Shown: piece by piece, positions 4,800-6,391 of the stretch
How the letters are laid out: each line of letters starts with the position of its first letter
Position numbering within the stretch: the stretch's first letter is position 1
Origin: Saprospiraceae bacterium
GTDB lineage: Bacteria; Bacteroidota; Bacteroidia; Chitinophagales; Saprospiraceae
Assembly: GCA_022842255.1 (NCBI GenBank)
Contig: JALHPW010000308.1
Location: 1-6,391 of the forward strand
Direction: 5' to 3'
Length of the DNA: 6,391 nucleotides
Made by a program: the position numbers and the translations under genes
Notes under the pieces: generated by a model
What the model was told of the DNA's origin: nothing
Seen by the model: the letters and a program-made list of their open reading frames with translations, nothing else
Database searches by the model: none

Positions 4800-6391
4800 A
4801 TGGGCAACAACGACTTTAAGCCTTACATCTCTTCGGAGAACGTATCCGTGAAAGAATTCACGATTCGAGCCATCGTGATTGGTTCGCTGTTTGGGATTCT
4901 TTTCGGTGCAGCCACGGTATACCTCGCCTTAAAAGCAGGCCTCACCGTTTCAGCCTCCATCCCCATTGCGGTGCTGGCCATTTCTTTGGGCCGGAAATTC
5001 CTGGGGACCACGATTCTTGAAAACAACATCATCCAAACCACCGGTTCGGCCGGGGAATCGGTCGCAGCTGGTGTGGTTTTTACCCTTCCTGCCTTTCTAT
5101 TCCTCTCCGATGGCATTGGAAAAGGCTACTTCAACTACTGGACCATCACAATGCTGGCCATTTTTGGCGGTATTTTGGGGGTTTTGATGATGATTCCCCT
5201 TCGGCGCTCGCTGATTGTAAAAGAACATGAAAACCTGCCTTACCCAGAGGGCACGGCCTGTGCGCACGTACTGATTGCGGGCGACAAAGGCGGGGATTTT
5301 GCCAAAACGGCCTATCAAGGCCTAGGGTTTGCCCTTGGCTACGCCATGCTTCAAAAGGTTTTTCACGTCATTGCGGAGGTGCCCACCTGGACCTCCGGGA
5401 TTGCCAATAAATACCTGCCCGCGGCGCGTTTGAGCGGTGAGATAACCCCGGAATACCTCGGGGTTGGCTATATCATTGGCCCACGGATTGCGGGCGTGCT
5501 GGTAGCTGGCGGCGTTTTGGCTTGGTTGGGACTGATTCCGTTATTGGCCACGCTGGTGCCACCGGATGTGATTGCAGCGCAGTTGGATAAGCTGGACTTG
5601 ATGAATCCCGCCGAAGCCAGTGCAAAATTCGGCTGGGATCCCGCTACCCATTCCTTTACCAATCTTTCGGAAGCCGTTTACCGGGCTTATATCCGTCAAA
5701 TCGGTGCCGGCGCTGTGGCGGGCGCAGGTTTTATCACCCTGATCAAGACGATGCCGACCATTATCTCTTCGTTCCGGGACAGTGTGGGTGAGCTTCGCAA
5801 CCGCGACAAATCCGTGGCCACCGAGCGCACCGCCAACGACCTTTCCATCAAAGTAGTCGGGATTGGAAGCCTTGCCCTGATCTTGCTGATGGCCGTGCTG
5901 CCAAGCATTCCAGGGGATAACATCCTGAGCAAATTGCTGATTGGGATTTTGGTGATCATTTTTGGTTTCTTCTTCGTTACAGTGGCCAGCCGTATCGTGG
6001 GTATTATTGGCAGCAGCAACAGCCCGATTTCAGGCATGACCATCGCTACCATCATGGGCACCGCATTGGTGTTCATTGGCGTGGGTTGGACTGGAAAGGT
6101 ATTTGAACCCCTGGCCCTGGTGGTGGGAAGTATGGTTTGTATCGCGGCAGCCAATGCGGGTGCTACCTCGCAGGACTTGAAAACAGGTTACTTGATTGGC
6201 GCAACACCTCGTTATCAGCAAATTGCGTTGTTTATTGGGGTAATCGTTTCTTCGCTGGTCATTGGCGCCACCGTTTTGTTCCTCGACAACCCAACGGCCG
6301 ATCTTCGCGCCCAGGGCATCGAACACGCGATTGGTGAAAAATTCAACGCACCGCAGGCCACTTTGATGGCCACCTTGATCAAAGGGCTTTT
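4800..6391 (+). CDS. OPT-family oligopeptide transporter, 3' end missing
   Basis: The first 530 codons of a prokaryotic OPT-family membrane transporter are present, open to the right edge. The family drives proton-coupled uptake of small peptides; some relatives carry metal chelates, so the substrate is not settled. Translating from ATG 4800 shows a short polar N-terminus, then about a dozen hydrophobic segments. Conserved family stretches include YLALKAGLTVSASIP (41-55), GSAGES (82-87), NLPYPEGTACA (145-155), SSNSPISGMT (405-414) and AANAGATSQDLKTGYLIGA (450-468). A hydrophilic loop spans roughly 255-300. Bacterial members have about 600-680 residues, so perhaps one sixth is missing. The start is supported by MGNNDFKPYISS, typical of the polar N-terminus before the first membrane helix; no Shine-Dalgarno is present. 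It is divergent from the PorP-like gene and nothing else in view points to its substrate. Confidence 0.95.
   Translation, partial: MGNNDFKPYISSENVSVKEFTIRAIVIGSLFGILFGAATVYLALKAGLTVSASIPIAVLAISLGRKFLGTTILENNIIQTTGSAGESVAAGVVFTLPAFLFLSDGIGKGYFNYWTITMLAIFGGILGVLMMIPLRRSLIVKEHENLPYPEGTACAHVLIAGDKGGDFAKTAYQGLGFALGYAMLQKVFHVIAEVPTWTSGIANKYLPAARLSGEITPEYLGVGYIIGPRIAGVLVAGGVLAWLGLIPLLATLVPPDVIAAQLDKLDLMNPAEASAKFGWDPATHSFTNLSEAVYRAYIRQIGAGAVAGAGFITLIKTMPTIISSFRDSVGELRNRDKSVATERTANDLSIKVVGIGSLALILLMAVLPSIPGDNILSKLLIGILVIIFGFFFVTVASRIVGIIGSSNSPISGMTIATIMGTALVFIGVGWTGKVFEPLALVVGSMVCIAAANAGATSQDLKTGYLIGATPRYQQIALFIGVIVSSLVIGATVLFLDNPTADLRAQGIEHAIGEKFNAPQATLMATLIKGL

Noticed and set aside
4823..6326. Minus-strand open frames of 64-152 codons opposite the transporter
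   Set aside because: The plus-strand frame from 4800 is uninterrupted and matches the OPT family throughout; these are shadows.

Overview
The window looks like chromosome of a member of the Bacteroidota, most likely a saprospiria- or chitinophaga-like lineage. This rests on four things. There is a PorP/SprF-family type IX secretion outer-membrane protein, a family essentially confined to this phylum. A near-consensus Bacteroidota -7 promoter box (TAnnTTTG) lies upstream of it. Gene starts lack Shine-Dalgarno sequences. The lipoprotein signal ends in FTAC followed by K-D. GC content appears close to 50 %. The class-level placement is an inference.

Layout. Four genes lie on the minus strand, in the order of transcription: porP-like (4583 to 3477), der (3408 to 2101), a lipoprotein of unknown function (1886 to 1032), and a membrane sugar-phosphate transferase (1017 to 1, running off the left edge). 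One gene lies on the plus strand, an OPT-family transporter (4800 onwards, running off the right edge). It is divergent from porP across a 216-bp intergenic region that must hold both promoters. All five genes read as intact open frames within the window; the first and last are cut by the window edge.

How the genes relate. The lipoprotein and sugar transferase are 14 bp apart and very probably co-transcribed, which suggests, without proving, a role for the lipoprotein in making or anchoring a surface polysaccharide. Der is a housekeeping ribosome-assembly GTPase. The PorP-like protein belongs to the type IX secretion/gliding machinery, but no other component of that system is in view. The OPT transporter stands alone. 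The genes do not form one pathway.

The non-coding DNA is the most unusual part. Both spaces flanking der are built from short reiterated words that also occur inverted. After der there are 5 GTCATT words followed by 8 copies of the complementary word, which could fold into a long stem. Between porP and der there are GGTTTAG words ending in a 20-bp palindrome. No tRNA, rRNA, CRISPR array, transposase or phage gene was seen. I found no convincing undescribed multi-gene system; the repeat-built spacers and the uncharacterised lipoprotein deserve the second look.
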